Below, in pieces: positions 52,016 through 62,133 of a stretch of 64,000 nucleotides of DNA. The position numbers and the translations under genes were made by a program. The notes beneath the pieces are model-generated. The model was given only the letters and a program-made list of their open reading frames with translations, made no database searches and was not told the origin of the DNA. The stretch comes from Pichia kudriavzevii. Its lineage: Eukaryota > Ascomycota > Pichiomycetes > Pichiales > Pichiaceae. Within the stretch, counting starts at the first letter, position 1; each line of letters opens with the position of its first letter. The stretch spans positions 1,309,501 through 1,373,500 of the forward strand of contig NC_042506.1 in NCBI RefSeq assembly GCF_003054445.1. Reading direction: 5' to 3'.

Positions 52016-52729
52016 CTACCTACCAAACGTTGCGTCCCCCCTTCGTTGGCCCTGGTCGTGGTAGCTACGACTATGGCTGTGGTATCCATAATTGGCATTG
52101 GCATTACCATTGTTATACCCAGTGCCATGGGAACTGTATGGCCGTCCGTTCCCCTCTCCACCTCCGTAACTGCCCCCATAACTACCCCCATAGCCACGTC
52201 CACCACGTCCACCACGTCCACCACGTCCACCACGTCCACCATCACTTCCACTTCCACGTCCACTTCCACGTCCACGGCCTCGTAAATGGCCTCGTCCTTG
52301 TCCATGTGATCCTCCACGGCCTCGGTACCCACGTCTTCCAAACCCGTACCCGTGTCCATGGCCTTCATCGTCTCGCCGTTCTATATTGACACGCTTCTCA
52401 GGTACAGCAACGGCATCCAACGTGAAGTACACATACGGCGGTGGTGCAGGCAGACTTGCACTTGTGGGCGGTACCGTCAACACCCTCTTTTGTGTGTCCT
52501 GCTCAAAATATTGTTTCTGTGACCCCGGCATCCCTGCAAATATCCTCTCAAGAGGATTCACAGACGCAAGTTCCTGTTCTAATGTCACACTCTCTGGATG
52601 CTCCGCTATCACTCGTTGATAGTACTCCTCACGCAATCGTACGTGCTTTTGTCCATGTCGATGCGACTTTCTCACACTGAAGGAGTCGTGTGTAAGCGAT
52701 GTCTTGCAGTATGGACAATAGTATGGCAT
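52016..52729 (-). CDS. YHC1: U1 snRNP protein U1-C (Yhc1) with RGG tail
   Basis: U1-C stabilises pairing of U1 snRNA with the 5' splice site. It is 237 aa. The N-terminal zinc finger MPYYCPYCKTSLTHDSFSVR plus KSHRHGQKH is diagnostic. A middle region has ERIFAGMPG and PAPPPYVYFTLDAVAVPEKR. The last 115 residues are made of RGG/GRG repeats and then YGGSYGG and Asn/Tyr/His-rich sequence. S. cerevisiae Yhc1 has no such tail. The RGG part is coded by a 9-bp DNA repeat (about 52190-52270). It ends in GDATFGR. Confidence 0.9.
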   Translation of the reverse strand: MPYYCPYCKTSLTHDSFSVRKSHRHGQKHVRLREEYYQRVIAEHPESVTLEQELASVNPLERIFAGMPGSQKQYFEQDTQKRVLTVPPTSASLPAPPPYVYFTLDAVAVPEKRVNIERRDDEGHGHGYGFGRRGYRGRGGSHGQGRGHLRGRGRGSGRGSGSDGGRGGRGGRGGRGGRGYGGSYGGSYGGGEGNGRPYSSHGTGYNNGNANANYGYHSHSRSYHDQGQRRGDATFGR

Positions 52730-52923
52730 CGTTGATAGTATGAAGCTGATTACAGTCGATGGGAAATGCTAGGCTGTAGTGTGGTTTCCTCGTAGGAAAT
52801 CCCATGCATAAATATACAATATCAGGGAAACATCCTTGTTGAAAATTCATGCTCGTTTCCAAATTTCAATTCCTGACACTTGGTCATTCCTTTCAAGCAA
52901 TAGAGAACCTCATCTAACAAACA

Positions 52924-53529
52924 ATGGGGTTGCCTATTGAATACGATCCCACCTCAAAGAAGGTGTCTATCCTAGAGACAGTGCCACTTTCAGCTTCCCA
53001 TGGTCTACAAATAGAAGTCAACCAAATCAATACCTTGTATGCCGATTTCATAAAATCAAATGCTGAAATACCTCCGCCTCCAACAAAGGAAGCCTTCACC
53101 ACAAATCTTTCCATGATGATAAAGAAGATGCATGAGTCGGCTACAGGGTTGATGAAACAGCGTAAATTCACTGAAGCTGCTAAACAGTTCGATATTGCCT
53201 TAGGTTTGGCATCTGCGCGTTCCAAGTTCGAATCATTTCAGGGGACAATGCCCGAACTGATTGTTTGCCTTATGGGCCGTTGTGATGCATATAATAATGC
53301 AGGTATGTTTTCAGAGGCTTTGCAAGATGCAGAAATTTTATGCTTACTCGGTTCGACTATACCAGATAATCATTTACGAAGAGGAATTGCAAACCTTAAC
53401 TTGGGTGAGCTTCTCACGGCAAAATCAGATTTTCAAAGAGGCCTTGCCTTTAATGCACAGCACCCTGTGCTTCTCAAATTGCTTTCAATTGCAAACACCA
53501 TTGAGGCTGAATTGAATGGCGAAGATTAA
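52924..53529 (+). CDS. SEC72: Sec72, subunit of the Sec63 translocon complex
   Basis: Peripheral cytosolic subunit of the Sec62/63/71/72 complex for post-translational import into the ER; its TPR domain docks chaperones. It is 201 aa (S. cerevisiae 193). The N-terminal part (GLPIEYDPTSKKVSIL) resembles the Sec72 N-domain; residues about 65-195 form TPR-like helices (MKQRKFTEAAKQFDIALGLA, AGMFSEALQDAEILC, LGELLTAKSDFQRGLAF). It shares a 194-bp divergent promoter with YHC1. Similarity is moderate, so another small TPR protein is possible but less likely. Confidence 0.82.
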   Translation: MGLPIEYDPTSKKVSILETVPLSASHGLQIEVNQINTLYADFIKSNAEIPPPPTKEAFTTNLSMMIKKMHESATGLMKQRKFTEAAKQFDIALGLASARSKFESFQGTMPELIVCLMGRCDAYNNAGMFSEALQDAEILCLLGSTIPDNHLRRGIANLNLGELLTAKSDFQRGLAFNAQHPVLLKLLSIANTIEAELNGED

Positions 53530-53772
53530 GGATTATATTTTTGTAAATAACATCCACTAAAACCACTTTAGCTAGCAACCACCTTTGATTAGTTCGTGTC
53601 GCGTAGTATCATGAAATTGCATTGATAGTAATCTTCATGATTTTTTTGTTGTACTAGAGAAACAGCTTTAACATTTGTTTTCCTATCGATCCTTTGTTTT
53701 GCCCTTTTTATTTTCATTCTTCGATTCTAGCTTGATTAAAGTAAAAAAAAAAAATAGTTCACATTTTGTGTT

Positions 53773-56700
53773 ATGTCTAACTATCTAGACTTAGATATGG
53801 ACGATGGGCGCAATTTGCAGGCAGATCAATCAAATCCAAAGTCTTCTGTGGTAGAAAGGCATCACTTATACGAACCAGCAAGAAGTGTCTCTAAACTAAA
53901 TGTTAGCGCAAACCCAATATATACCCAAACGACAAAGGGAATGATATCAGGAACGCCTGTCTGGCAAAACAAAAAAATACAGTCTCCATTTCCATCACGT
54001 TTGCGCTCTGTTCAAGCCTCAAAATCACCATCACCTATACCTGCAACGACTGCTGTTCGTAGATTGGAAAATATAAATGGGAGCAATAACAGCAGATTGT
54101 TTTTTGGAAAGCCAAGCAAAATCAACATGCAAGATATCAAGGTACCTTCCTACAGTATCAAGAAAGATTTGATTCTTTTGAGTGAAGATGATGATGAGGA
54201 AGATCCTGAATTAGCTAACTATCTAAAGACGAAGTTTGAGAATCGTGGGAGCAAGGAAAGCGACAATAAAACACATGTAAACCCAGCACCTCCCAAGTTC
54301 TCTTACGGCTCTTTTGGTGATGAGGATGAAAACGATGGTGAAGACGACGATGATATACTGATTACTGGATTTAACAACACTTCTTCATTTGCATCGAATT
54401 CAAATGAACCTACTTTCAGTAAAAATCTAGTGAAAAGAGAAGGTGAGCATCGAGAAGATGATATGGAACGTAAAAGGAAAGCAGTTTTGGCTAATAAAAG
54501 GGCCCTCGTTGAAGAACATGCTATCAAAGAGGCACAGTTGCAACAACAGCTTGCAAAACAAGCGAAGCAGCGGGCCAGACTTCAAGAGGAAGAGCGTGTT
54601 AACAAACTATTAGAGAGATATAGTCCGATTACGGGATTACCACAGAAATACCAAATTCCTTACCCGTTCGGCGTGCATTTCCAAGTATCCAGCACTCCTA
54701 TATTACCAAGTGTTATACATGAATATGAAATACGACAGGATATGGCTAGTGATCTACCATCTGCTTTGCATGTCACCCAATTCAGAAATTTGCATTTAGG
54801 TTTAATGTATTCGGTTGTTCATCGTATCAATAAGTTTCAAGAGTTACATGCGACTTTAGATACCTTTATGAGGAAAGTTGTCGAAATGCAAAATATCGTG
54901 CAGGAGAAGGCTGACAAAACAGCGGGCCATATAAAAGCAGATGTCAGGTATAATCAAATACTAAGGTTTTTCAAAACTCATAAAAAGAATTTGAGTAGGA
55001 AGATGGGTGAGGTTGGTGAACAAATTGATAGATTGAAAGATTACCAGAAGAAAATCTCAAATAGAGCCAGAAAAGCTGAAATGAAAAGACAGGATTTAGT
55101 GTTGCATAGGTTTTCCTCGAAAGTTGTTTTGGAAGACCCAAGAGTTTATGAGCTTCAACCATTAGAAAATAGCCTTATGGTGAATACAATCACTGAAATG
55201 TACTATTTTTCAACGAAACAACCACTGGACACTATTAGAAAGATGAAGTTAGTAGTTGATTCGGTACCCACAATCCCAATACCTGAATTGAAACCATTCC
55301 TCGATATTCAATCTGCCCCAGTGACGATAGATCTTGACAACTATAATACAAGCGATGATAATGATGATGAAGTTAGAGTTATCAATGAAACACCAATTAG
55401 TCAAAATTCACTGCTTAGATTTTCGAACGTTTACGAAATGGATGGTTACGGCTATGGAAGTGCATCTGGTGGGAGCTTGGGGGGAACATCAAATGATTCC
55501 GAAGGTATTAAAAATCTTATGGAGTCCATCAAAGTTGCAGAATTCGAGGAGGAAGGTTTAGCAAAAACCCCCGAAGACCTTTGCATATCATTGCTTAAGC
55601 ATCAACGAATTGGATTATCTTGGATGCTACAAATGGAGAAAAGTGGCAATAAAGGAGGTATTCTTGCAGATGACATGGGATTGGGTAAAACAGTGCAGGC
55701 TATATCATTAATGTTGGCTAGCCAATCTGACGACTCCAGACGAAAAACCAACTTGATTGTTGGTCCTGTTTCCTTACTTCATCAATGGGCACAAGAAATC
55801 AATATGAAAATCCAAACCAACAAATCATTCAAGACGTTTATGTTCCACTCCACCAATAAGCTGAAAAAATTCTCTCAACTGTCTGAATATGATGTTGTTT
55901 TGGTGAGTTATCAAACTCTTGGTTCTGAATGGAGGAAACACTACGGTGACGAATTGGAAGAAAATTTTAAAAGGAAGACAATGAAACCAATAAGAAGAGC
56001 AGTCTCACCGTTCTACTCTGATGACGCTGTCTTTCATAGGATCATTTTAGATGAAGCACAGTATATCAAGAATAGAAACACAATAGCATCAAAGGCAGTG
56101 GCATCTTTGAGCGCTAACTTCCGATGGTGCCTATCTGGAACACCTATTCAAAATAAAATCGATGAGTTATATCCGTTGATCAGATTCTTAGGAATTAAAC
56201 CTTACAATGATTGGCAAAAGTTCAACCATCAAATTATTACATCCATTAAACATAGAAACGCTGGTGGAACAAGGAAGGTTCACGCGTTACTGAGTGCGAT
56301 CTTATTGAGGAGAACAAAAGATTCGGAAATCGATGGTAAACCGATTTTAACATTACCTGAAAAGCATATCATTGAGGAGAAGGTTGAGATGGACGAAAAG
56401 GAGAAAGAATTCTACCAAAATCTAGAGACTCAGTCTGCAAAGAAAGCTGGCAAGTTGATGAACTCAACTGCCAAGCGGGCATATTCATCCATTCTAACTT
56501 TATTATTGAGAATGAGACAAGCTTGTGACCATGAGTATCTTGTCAGATTAGGTGATGAAGGTGACAGAGCTGGTAAATTAGAGAGATTAACCAAAGGGTG
56601 GGAAGCCCTTCATGATTATTCGATTAGTGTTCTCAATAGAATTGAAGCAGAGAGAGAAGGTGGATTTGAATGTTTACATTGCCATGAGGATTTAGCTGAG

Positions 56701-57552
56701 ACTGAAACATTACTCTTGAGTAAATGCGCCCATCCTGTCTGTTATGACTGCCATCAAGAGTTTTTTGAAGAAAATTCGGAGAGCAGCTGGGAGGGGGCAG
56801 TTTCAGCAAAGTGTCCAATGTGTGGTATCCAGAATTTGTCGTCTATGTCTGTTGATTTACAGCTGTTTGAGGCGTTTAACCAAGGTTTAGATTGGCAAGC
56901 TGTCCGAAGAAAGTTTGAACTTGATTCTAAAGCATCGGACAAAAACTGGAGATTACAAACAATTGAAAAGTTTAAGGAGAGGGATGGTAAGCTTATAGTT
57001 AGTGCCAAAATCAAAAAGACCGTTGAATTGATATCAAAAATCATGCAAGAGTCTCCTGGGGAAAAAATTATAGTATTTTCCCAATTCATGGGATATTTTG
57101 ATGTCATTAAAATGATATTGCGTGAGCGGAACATTGAATTCTTACAATATGATGGATCTATGGATATGACATCAAAGAATGATACAGTTACGGCTTTCTA
57201 CAAGGATTCAACTAAAACAGTGTTGCTTCTTTCATTGAAAGCGGGTAATGTCGGTTTAACTTTAACCTGTGCTAATCACGTCATTGTCAGTGAGCCATTT
57301 TGGAACCCTTATGTAGAAAAGCAGGCGCAAGACCGTGTCCATCGTATCTCACAAACTAAGGAAGTCTATGTTCATCGGCTCTTGATTGATGGTACAATTG
57401 AAGATAGAATTATGGAACTACAGAAGCAGAAGGAGGAATTGGTGGAAAGTGCTCTTGATCCATCTGCACGGAGTAAGATCGGTAAATTGAGTAGAAGAGA
57501 ATTGGGATTTTTGTTTGGTTTGAACGGTTTGGCAGAGTTGGAAAATGATTAG
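53773..57552 (+). CDS. ULS1: Snf2-family translocase and RING protein Uls1
   Basis: SUMO-targeted DNA translocase with a RING finger (Uls1/Ris1), nuclear. It is 1259 aa (S. cerevisiae 1619). Order: low-complexity N-terminus with acidic patches such as LLSEDDDEEDPE that may include SUMO-interacting motifs; a coiled coil near 235-280; Snf2 ATPase with motif I DDMGLGKT (near 633), DEAQ box (near 760), SGTPIQNKIDELYPLIRFL; RING CLHCHEDL ... CYDCHQEF ... CPMCG (967 to about 1018) inserted between helicase lobes; second lobe with IVFSQFM, GNVGLTLT and QAQDRVHRISQ. RING inside Snf2 is shared with Rad5 and Rad16; no HIRAN domain is seen, so Rad5 is excluded. Confidence 0.88.
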   Translation: MSNYLDLDMDDGRNLQADQSNPKSSVVERHHLYEPARSVSKLNVSANPIYTQTTKGMISGTPVWQNKKIQSPFPSRLRSVQASKSPSPIPATTAVRRLENINGSNNSRLFFGKPSKINMQDIKVPSYSIKKDLILLSEDDDEEDPELANYLKTKFENRGSKESDNKTHVNPAPPKFSYGSFGDEDENDGEDDDDILITGFNNTSSFASNSNEPTFSKNLVKREGEHREDDMERKRKAVLANKRALVEEHAIKEAQLQQQLAKQAKQRARLQEEERVNKLLERYSPITGLPQKYQIPYPFGVHFQVSSTPILPSVIHEYEIRQDMASDLPSALHVTQFRNLHLGLMYSVVHRINKFQELHATLDTFMRKVVEMQNIVQEKADKTAGHIKADVRYNQILRFFKTHKKNLSRKMGEVGEQIDRLKDYQKKISNRARKAEMKRQDLVLHRFSSKVVLEDPRVYELQPLENSLMVNTITEMYYFSTKQPLDTIRKMKLVVDSVPTIPIPELKPFLDIQSAPVTIDLDNYNTSDDNDDEVRVINETPISQNSLLRFSNVYEMDGYGYGSASGGSLGGTSNDSEGIKNLMESIKVAEFEEEGLAKTPEDLCISLLKHQRIGLSWMLQMEKSGNKGGILADDMGLGKTVQAISLMLASQSDDSRRKTNLIVGPVSLLHQWAQEINMKIQTNKSFKTFMFHSTNKLKKFSQLSEYDVVLVSYQTLGSEWRKHYGDELEENFKRKTMKPIRRAVSPFYSDDAVFHRIILDEAQYIKNRNTIASKAVASLSANFRWCLSGTPIQNKIDELYPLIRFLGIKPYNDWQKFNHQIITSIKHRNAGGTRKVHALLSAILLRRTKDSEIDGKPILTLPEKHIIEEKVEMDEKEKEFYQNLETQSAKKAGKLMNSTAKRAYSSILTLLLRMRQACDHEYLVRLGDEGDRAGKLERLTKGWEALHDYSISVLNRIEAEREGGFECLHCHEDLAETETLLLSKCAHPVCYDCHQEFFEENSESSWEGAVSAKCPMCGIQNLSSMSVDLQLFEAFNQGLDWQAVRRKFELDSKASDKNWRLQTIEKFKERDGKLIVSAKIKKTVELISKIMQESPGEKIIVFSQFMGYFDVIKMILRERNIEFLQYDGSMDMTSKNDTVTAFYKDSTKTVLLLSLKAGNVGLTLTCANHVIVSEPFWNPYVEKQAQDRVHRISQTKEVYVHRLLIDGTIEDRIMELQKQKEELVESALDPSARSKIGKLSRRELGFLFGLNGLAELEND

Positions 57553-57722
57553 TAGAGTAGATTGTATATTTTGTTTGTATAATACTTGAACATAATTTCA
57601 ACGAAGTACGCGATCTCGTGTCAGTTTCAATAGTATTTTTTATTTTTTGATGCGGTTGGTGGTGTCTATCAACAGCACAATCAAAAACTTCTTTTACTCA
57701 GAGAATACATCCAGGTCAACCA

Positions 57723-58430
57723 ATGAGTTTGTTGTACAATCAAACAAACAAGCAAGTGCAGCAGCTAAAAAGGGACATCAACTCATTACGCAAATCACTA
57801 GACAATGGTGACTCTCCCAATGTTACAATTTCTCTCATTGGTGCAATAAGTAGCACAATCTCATCAATAGGACGTTCAATTGATGACTTTCAATCATACA
57901 TTAACAATCAAGAGGAGGGAAGTTTGAAAGCCAAGAATCAAAAACGTGCAGAAAACATACGGTTCGAATATGGTGAGCTCAAGGTGGAATTTGAAGATTT
58001 GAGAAAACGCCGAGATGAGGCTATCCGTGCTCTAAAGGAGCAGGAGCGTTCCAATCTCTTTATGGAAACAAACATGGCTAATGCTAGTGGTCTAAGTGAC
58101 AATCCATACAATGTTGGATATCGTGGAAAGCAGGTGGAGAGAAAGGAGAGCGAGATGATGATGGACCAACAAATTAAAATGGAGAGAGGGAACGCAAAAT
58201 TAGACGAAATCCTAGAGATGGGACGAGCTGCATTTGATGATATTGTACAGCAGAACGAGACAATTGCTAAAGTCAAGGATAAAATGTCTGCAGGCTTGCA
58301 TACGTTAGGTGTGTCTCACGGCACTGTTGTGCAGATCGAAAAGGTGATGTTTGAGGATAAAGTTATTTTTTATCTTGGTGCAACATTAACATTATTTACT
58401 ATGTACTTGATTTGGTCCTACCTTGGCTAG
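57723..58430 (+). CDS. BOS1: ER-Golgi v-SNARE Bos1
   Basis: Qb-SNARE for ER-to-Golgi vesicle fusion. It is 235 aa (S. cerevisiae 244). The N-terminus MSLLYNQTNKQVQQLKRDI is helical and typical of Bos1/membrin; the SNARE motif runs about 148-210 (KLDEILEMGRAAFDDIVQQN), and a single membrane anchor closes the protein (YLGATLTLFTMYLIWSYL). An NPY motif lies near 128 (DNPYNVGY). It lies 170 bp after ULS1 on the same strand. Confidence 0.93.
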   Translation: MSLLYNQTNKQVQQLKRDINSLRKSLDNGDSPNVTISLIGAISSTISSIGRSIDDFQSYINNQEEGSLKAKNQKRAENIRFEYGELKVEFEDLRKRRDEAIRALKEQERSNLFMETNMANASGLSDNPYNVGYRGKQVERKESEMMMDQQIKMERGNAKLDEILEMGRAAFDDIVQQNETIAKVKDKMSAGLHTLGVSHGTVVQIEKVMFEDKVIFYLGATLTLFTMYLIWSYLG

Positions 58431-58464
58431 CGATTTCTTAATTTAATAGGTTTAAGTGATTTAT

Positions 58465-59322
58465 TTATTTTTTATATAGATTGATTATAGGATTGAATAC
58501 TTTCGGTAATGTTGAAGAGCAATCTCCAATGAATTCCCAAACAGTGGTTTCATCATCATACGTGGACCTTATATCATCCGGCTGAGTATTGAAAACTGCA
58601 ATATTTCCGCCTTGGTTGTGTGCAATATCTATGTATGACGAGACAGGCCATATTGAATGTGACGTGCCAACTATAATCAACAAATCGATCCCATGACCGA
58701 TTATAAACTCATCAACTTGATCAACAACATATAGTGGGAGTGATTCACCAAACCATACGACTCCAGGTCGTAGTAGATCCCCACATAGCGGACATGTAGG
58801 TAGTTGGCTGAGCTCTGTAATCTTGGGAAGTGAATCTCCCCAAGTTTCGACGTCTAGCAAAGGTGTCAATGGGTCGTCATAGTTTGTTGCTTGATAAAAA
58901 CAAGAGAAGTTTGTGCATTTGACACTGAATAGAGAGCCATGAAACTCTACTAATCTTTTAAAATGACCGGCTCGCCGGCTCAAGCCATCCATGTTTTGGG
59001 AAATAGTAAGGAACTCTAGTCCTTCACACTCACTTAACTCTTTCAATAAGTAATGGGCTCTGTTTGGGGACGCGTTCAATGCCATGTGTCGCCGATAGGC
59101 ATAGTACATCCAAACAAGTGCCGGGTTGGCGTCAAAAGCATCGGGTGTGGCCAAATCTATTGCCGTATAGTTTCGCCAAATGATGTCAGCCTCTGTGTTT
59201 GGATGATGGGACGCCGGCAACCCCGAGGGCGCACTAAGTCCAGCACCAACAATGGCAAGTATTGACGGTTTCTTCGACCTCTCCTTGAGGGACTTGAAAT
59301 ACTCAAAGAGTGGTTCTCCCAT
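58465..59322 (-). CDS. SIRT5-like (class III) NAD+-dependent deacylase
   Basis: Sirtuin that likely removes acidic acyl groups (succinyl, malonyl) from lysines. It is 285 aa. NAD site GAGLSAPSG (26-34) and QNMD (109-112), catalytic His128 in VEFHGS, four zinc cysteines (Cys136, Cys141, Cys176, Cys179), GTSHSIWPVS. In WMYYAYRRHM, Tyr74 and Arg77 occupy the positions of Tyr102 and Arg105 of human SIRT5, the pair that binds acidic acyl groups. There is no long mitochondrial presequence. S. cerevisiae has no SIRT5-type member, so no yeast symbol is given. Confidence 0.9.
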   Translation of the reverse strand: MGEPLFEYFKSLKERSKKPSILAIVGAGLSAPSGLPASHHPNTEADIIWRNYTAIDLATPDAFDANPALVWMYYAYRRHMALNASPNRAHYLLKELSECEGLEFLTISQNMDGLSRRAGHFKRLVEFHGSLFSVKCTNFSCFYQATNYDDPLTPLLDVETWGDSLPKITELSQLPTCPLCGDLLRPGVVWFGESLPLYVVDQVDEFIIGHGIDLLIIVGTSHSIWPVSSYIDIAHNQGGNIAVFNTQPDDIRSTYDDETTVWEFIGDCSSTLPKVFNPIINLYKK

Positions 59323-59610
59323 TTCCTCTTGCAGACCAATTGTTACCCCCCTGTTTCATGACAATAGTTACTTTATTGAGTAAGAATGACTTTGATAGAA
59401 TGCGAATTCATGTTGCCAAAACACCAATTACCTCATTCGGTAGCCGCGAATTTGTTTTTTTCCCCCTCGCTCGCTTTCGTTGTAATTTTTTACTTTTCTT
59501 TTCTTGAAACTGCGTCCACAATATTCTCACTTTTCATTTGTAACACCAAGGCAAGCTCAGCCAAGAGAAACACCACGGGTTCGAGAGACAACACGCACCA
59601 CGCAAACAAA

Positions 59611-62133
59611 ATGGCCATCACTGAGAAGGAGAAGACGTACATGAATGAAAGATTCCTTTCATTTGTCGACTCCATATACCAGCTTACTGACAAGGATGGC
59701 AATGATTTCTCCTTTGCATTTCATGCACTTCCATTGCGTTCGAATATCGAATACTACAAAGTGATTAAAAATCCCATGTCGTATTCCAAGGTGAAAATGG
59801 CAGCAAAACATGGACGGTATGTTCATCCGCAGGCTTTCATTAACGAGTTGGCGCAAATCACTTGGAATGCCAGATTCTTCAATGAGGAGGCCTCAGACTA
59901 TCATCAATGGGCCAGGATTCTTGATAATTATATCAAAAACACAATTATTCCAGACTTGCAAAATGATCCCAAGATATATCAACACGACACGATCATCTAT
60001 CCTAACCTTGGCCCTTTGCCTAATGACTCGCAGTCGGGGCCGAGGGGGCAAGGAAACGAAATGGTACATCCGGCAGCAGCAGCTGCAGCTGCTGCAGCAG
60101 CAACAACAACAACAACACCGTCATCGTCGTTATCTACAGTAGCTGCAACAGCAAACACAACGACGGACATGGCAGCAGCAACTTCATCACTGACTCCAAC
60201 GCCTATAACAAGAGTATCAAACCACTCTACCCCTGTTCCTGGACATGTTGCTCAACAACAACATCCCCCACGTCGTAACGAAGCAACGCCGGCAGGTGAA
60301 TACGATGAAGAATATGAAGAGGAAAACAAACATGAGAACTCGATAATGAACCAAACATATAATCCAAGTTCATATATTGCAAACGTCGAGGAAACCGGGA
60401 AACCGCATATTTTCCAACCTCCAAAGAATATCATGAACTACCAACCAAATAGACAAATATTAGAACAGTGGGTTAAGAGAGGTAGGCCTCCTATTGTGGA
60501 CAAACCACATGAACAAAGAATCAAGTCTATAATGAGGGGGTTGAAGAAAATCAAAGTTGGAAATAAAACAATTATATCCTTCTGGGATAAGTTACCGAGT
60601 TCTGTTGAACATCCGGATTATCTCAAGATTGTCAAGGACCCAATCTCAATGCTTGATATTAAGGGTCTAATAAAGCAAAGATATTATAAGACTGTTGACG
60701 CTTACGTGACTGATGTTTTCAGATTGATCAATAATAATAGACAATATTTTGTTCATGATGAATTCATCAAGAATAACCTAAATGTTCTTGAAGCAAATAT
60801 CTCCAGACTCTATCAAGTGGAAATGTCCAAACCAGACGTTGAGTTTATGAGCGGACAAGCAACAACTAGGTTCCCACTCTCTCAGGTAATTTATGAAAAT
60901 AGGACATATAAGGTCGGTAATTGGGTTCTAGTCAAGAATCCAAATGATGTTTATCGACCAATAGTGGCTCAAATCTTCAGGTTATGGCAAAGAGAAGATG
61001 GTGAGCTATGCATGAACGTGTGTTGGTATTACAGGCCAGAATGGACTGTTCATAGATATGATCGACTATTTCTTGAGAACGAAGTTGTTAAGACGGGTCA
61101 ATATAGAGATCATTTGGTCAGTGAAATTCTAGGTCCATGTTATGTTGCGTACTTTACTCGGTGGTTGAAGGGTGACCCAGGAATTCCTTTTGAAGGACCA
61201 TTGTTTGTGTGTGAGTTTAGATACAACGACAGGGAGAATACATTTGCTAAAATCAGAACTTGGAAAGCCTGTTTGCCTGATGAGGTTAGACATTTAGAAG
61301 ACCCAATCAAGCCGCTTACGCAACCAAGGGTTTTGAAGAAATTCCCATCGCCAATCAAGCACCTGCTTGCACCGGGCTCGTCTGCCTTTACGCCAATTCC
61401 ACAGCCTGTGATTCTAAATATGAATTCTCCGCCGTTAGTTGGCGGTGTTTACTTCCCACGTGAGGATGATTTACATGACACGCACTACTTTGATGCCTCT
61501 TTAACAAGCACCCAATGTAAGTCATATATTCCACCAACTACAAATATTCGTATACCTTCCAGTGCTTTGATTGAAAACTACACACCTGTGCATACTGAAG
61601 AATCAACACCAGAAACCGAATATAAACATGGTGTACCGGGTACGTCAATGATCAATTTGAACACCAGAAGCAACTTCAAGTACGCTAAACCACAAGTTAC
61701 GGTCAATCCAATGCAAATGCAAATGCAGATGCAGATGCAGATGCAAGCAAGTATGGCGAACAATGTGCCTCAGTTCTACAGTTCCTCGCACAAGGTTATT
61801 AAGAGTCCATACAATTTGGCAGCTTACACGTTTTCGCAGTTCCATTCACCAAGCACATCCACCAGTTTCTTGAAAACTAACAACGAAGAGATAAATAATG
61901 AGTTAATTGCACGCTCATACCTACATATGGATAGAATTAACTACGAAAGAGTGAACAGGGAGCGTTCTGAGAGCGATTCACGGGTTGAGCCTAGGGGATT
62001 GCTATGGTTCCGTGGCCCACCTTTGAAAGTGGCTGATCGTATTTTGGATGACGAGCAAGTTGGTGGTAAGAGAGTAAGATTGGGACACTCTTCTGAATAC
62101 CTTGCATGGAAATTAAAGCAGAGAAAGAGGTAA
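59611..62133 (+). CDS. RSC1: RSC remodeller subunit, Rsc1/Rsc2-like
   Basis: Chromatin-reading subunit of the RSC ATP-dependent remodeller. The start is the ATG at 59611 (MAITEKEKTYMNERF); an in-frame ATG at 59386 would add 75 unconserved, partly hydrophobic residues. It is 840 aa. Bromodomain 1 spans about 8-115; AT-hook KRGRPP at 289; bromodomain 2 about 297-405 (HPDYLKIVKDPISMLDIKG); BAH domain about 425-560 (YKVGNWVLVKNPNDVYRPIVAQI in outline, WYYRPEWTVHRYDRLFLENEV). This order is the Rsc1/Rsc2 hallmark. Poly-Ala, poly-Thr and MQMQMQ tracts are coded by DNA repeats. Rsc1 and Rsc2 are duplicates, so this copy stands for both. Confidence 0.93.
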   Translation: MAITEKEKTYMNERFLSFVDSIYQLTDKDGNDFSFAFHALPLRSNIEYYKVIKNPMSYSKVKMAAKHGRYVHPQAFINELAQITWNARFFNEEASDYHQWARILDNYIKNTIIPDLQNDPKIYQHDTIIYPNLGPLPNDSQSGPRGQGNEMVHPAAAAAAAAAATTTTTPSSSLSTVAATANTTTDMAAATSSLTPTPITRVSNHSTPVPGHVAQQQHPPRRNEATPAGEYDEEYEEENKHENSIMNQTYNPSSYIANVEETGKPHIFQPPKNIMNYQPNRQILEQWVKRGRPPIVDKPHEQRIKSIMRGLKKIKVGNKTIISFWDKLPSSVEHPDYLKIVKDPISMLDIKGLIKQRYYKTVDAYVTDVFRLINNNRQYFVHDEFIKNNLNVLEANISRLYQVEMSKPDVEFMSGQATTRFPLSQVIYENRTYKVGNWVLVKNPNDVYRPIVAQIFRLWQREDGELCMNVCWYYRPEWTVHRYDRLFLENEVVKTGQYRDHLVSEILGPCYVAYFTRWLKGDPGIPFEGPLFVCEFRYNDRENTFAKIRTWKACLPDEVRHLEDPIKPLTQPRVLKKFPSPIKHLLAPGSSAFTPIPQPVILNMNSPPLVGGVYFPREDDLHDTHYFDASLTSTQCKSYIPPTTNIRIPSSALIENYTPVHTEESTPETEYKHGVPGTSMINLNTRSNFKYAKPQVTVNPMQMQMQMQMQMQASMANNVPQFYSSSHKVIKSPYNLAAYTFSQFHSPSTSTSFLKTNNEEINNELIARSYLHMDRINYERVNRERSESDSRVEPRGLLWFRGPPLKVADRILDDEQVGGKRVRLGHSSEYLAWKLKQRKR

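Noticed and set aside
52030-52389. Plus-strand Val/His-rich ORFs opposite the YHC1 RGG tail
   Set aside because: Shadows of the 9-bp RGG-coding repeat.
59386-59610. 75-residue N-terminal extension of RSC1/RSC2 from an upstream ATG
   Set aside because: The extension is unconserved and partly hydrophobic, and bromodomain 1 starts right after the ATG at 59611. The upstream ATG also lies inside the sirtuin promoter.
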